Shown here in pieces: positions 5,645 through 6,244 of a DNA stretch of 6,244 nt. A program made the position numbers and the translations under genes. The DNA comes from Dehalococcoidia bacterium (lineage in GTDB: Bacteria; Chloroflexota; Dehalococcoidia; Dehalococcoidales; Fen-1064): contig PMBW01000252.1 of the NCBI GenBank assembly GCA_003153075.1, positions 1-6,244 on the forward strand, written 5' to 3'. Within the stretch, counting starts at the first letter, position 1. Each line of letters opens with the position of its first letter. Below the pieces are notes generated by a model, which saw nothing but the letters and a program-made list of their open reading frames with translations, did no database searches and was not told the DNA's origin.

Positions 5645-6244
5645 TACGCTGGGCAAAAATTTTAAAATCACCAGTTTTGGCGAAAGTCACGGTAAATGCG
5701 TTGGTATCGTCATTGACGGCTGTCCGGCCGGCTTGCCGCTAACCGAAAAAGATATTCAGGCCGACCTCGATAAAAGAAAACCGGACCGGGAAATAGCATC
5801 CACCAAAAGAGCCGAAGAAGACAAGGTTGATATTCTTTCCGGCACCTTCCAGGGACAGACTACCGGCGCGCCCCTTTGCATGGTGGTGTGGAATAGTAAC
5901 GCTGATTCTGATGCGTATGAGAAGACCAAAGCTTTATTCCGTCCGGGACATGCCGATTATACGGCTTTCATGAAATACGGCGGGTTTAATGATTACCGCG
6001 GCGGCGGCCGTTTTTCCGGCAGGATTACAGCCGGTTTTGTGATGGCCGGGGCAGTCGCCCGTAAATTGCTGAATTTAACCGGGATGGAGATACTTGCGCA
6101 TACGGTAGAAATCGGCGGCATCAAAGCCGAACCGGTAAATCTGGCGGATATCCGCAGAATCGACAAAAACCCGGTTAAGTGCGGCGACTTGAAAGCCGCA
6201 GAAAAGATGCTGGATGCAATTACGCAGGCAAAGAAAGAAGGTGA
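5637..6244 (+). CDS. aroC: Chorismate synthase, N-terminal part (cut by window end)
   Basis: Converts EPSP to chorismate with loss of phosphate, needing reduced FMN (seventh and last common step). The frame starts at ATG 5637, eight bases before the aroA stop ends, and stays open for 202 codons to the window edge. Family members are usually about 350-390 residues, so about half is present. Visible motifs: the first family signature around SFGESHG (13-19, catalytic His18), DLDKRKP (43-49), ILSGTFQGQTTGAPL (66-80), RPGHADYT (102-109, second catalytic His105) and DYRGGGRFSGR (119-129). Compared with the common RRRPG, the 46-50 stretch is KRKPD, and the common RET after GGGR is RIT (129-131). Both appear to be lineage variation, with the active-site histidines kept. 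Nothing indicates a broken gene; the truncation is due to the window. What follows it (for example pheA or tyrA) cannot be seen. Confidence 0.95.
   Translation, partial: MGNTLGKNFKITSFGESHGKCVGIVIDGCPAGLPLTEKDIQADLDKRKPDREIASTKRAEEDKVDILSGTFQGQTTGAPLCMVVWNSNADSDAYEKTKALFRPGHADYTAFMKYGGFNDYRGGGRFSGRITAGFVMAGAVARKLLNLTGMEILAHTVEIGGIKAEPVNLADIRRIDKNPVKCGDLKAAEKMLDAITQAKKEG

Noticed and set aside
5095..5671. Overlapping - strand frames opposite aroA and the aroC start
   Set aside because: They are antisense shadows of conserved + strand coding sequence, with no recognisable motifs or promoter.

Overview
This window holds an almost complete shikimate-pathway operon on the + strand. It is preceded by what looks like a ribosome-mediated transcription attenuator tuned to aromatic amino acids. 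Every base from 199 to the window end is coding or a very short junction. The gene order is DAHP synthase (aroF type), aroB, aroD, aroE, aroK, aroA, aroC, so all seven steps from PEP plus erythrose-4-phosphate to chorismate are encoded in tandem. From aroB on, each gene overlaps the next by 4 to 20 bases. aroC runs off the 3' end after 202 codons, roughly the first half of the protein.

Region 1-198 is the regulatory leader. A 30-codon reading frame (6-98) is too short for most gene callers. It encodes four consecutive Tyr codons, then Phe, Thr, Tyr and Trp. Three RNA pairings can be drawn around it: segment 1:2 (11-22 with 68-79), segment 2:3 (65-74 with 135-145) and an intrinsic terminator 3:4 (129-156 plus a T-run to 160). 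They share segments and so exclude one another, the arrangement known from trp/phe-type attenuators. Read this way, a ribosome short of charged tRNA-Tyr stalls over segment 1, frees segment 2 to block the terminator, and lets RNA polymerase enter the aro genes. The promoter and the leader-peptide ribosome binding site lie upstream of the window.

Region 199-6244 is the enzyme block. The DAHP synthase carries an N-terminal ferredoxin-like domain of the kind that mediates Tyr/Phe feedback in the Thermotoga-type enzyme. Tyrosine may therefore control the pathway both at transcription and by allostery. The EPSP synthase has Ala where most class I enzymes have the invariant Gly of the PEP/glyphosate loop, which is the most notable protein-level oddity.

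Organism: a bacterium of balanced base composition. From memory, the gene order, the type I dehydroquinase and the EPSP synthase motif style (SKSFTIR, GDSAATLR) resemble Dehalococcoides/Dehalogenimonas-like Chloroflexota. This is an inference from recollection and not from a search. There are no mobile elements, RNA genes, CRISPR arrays or notable repeats, and no credible genes on the - strand.
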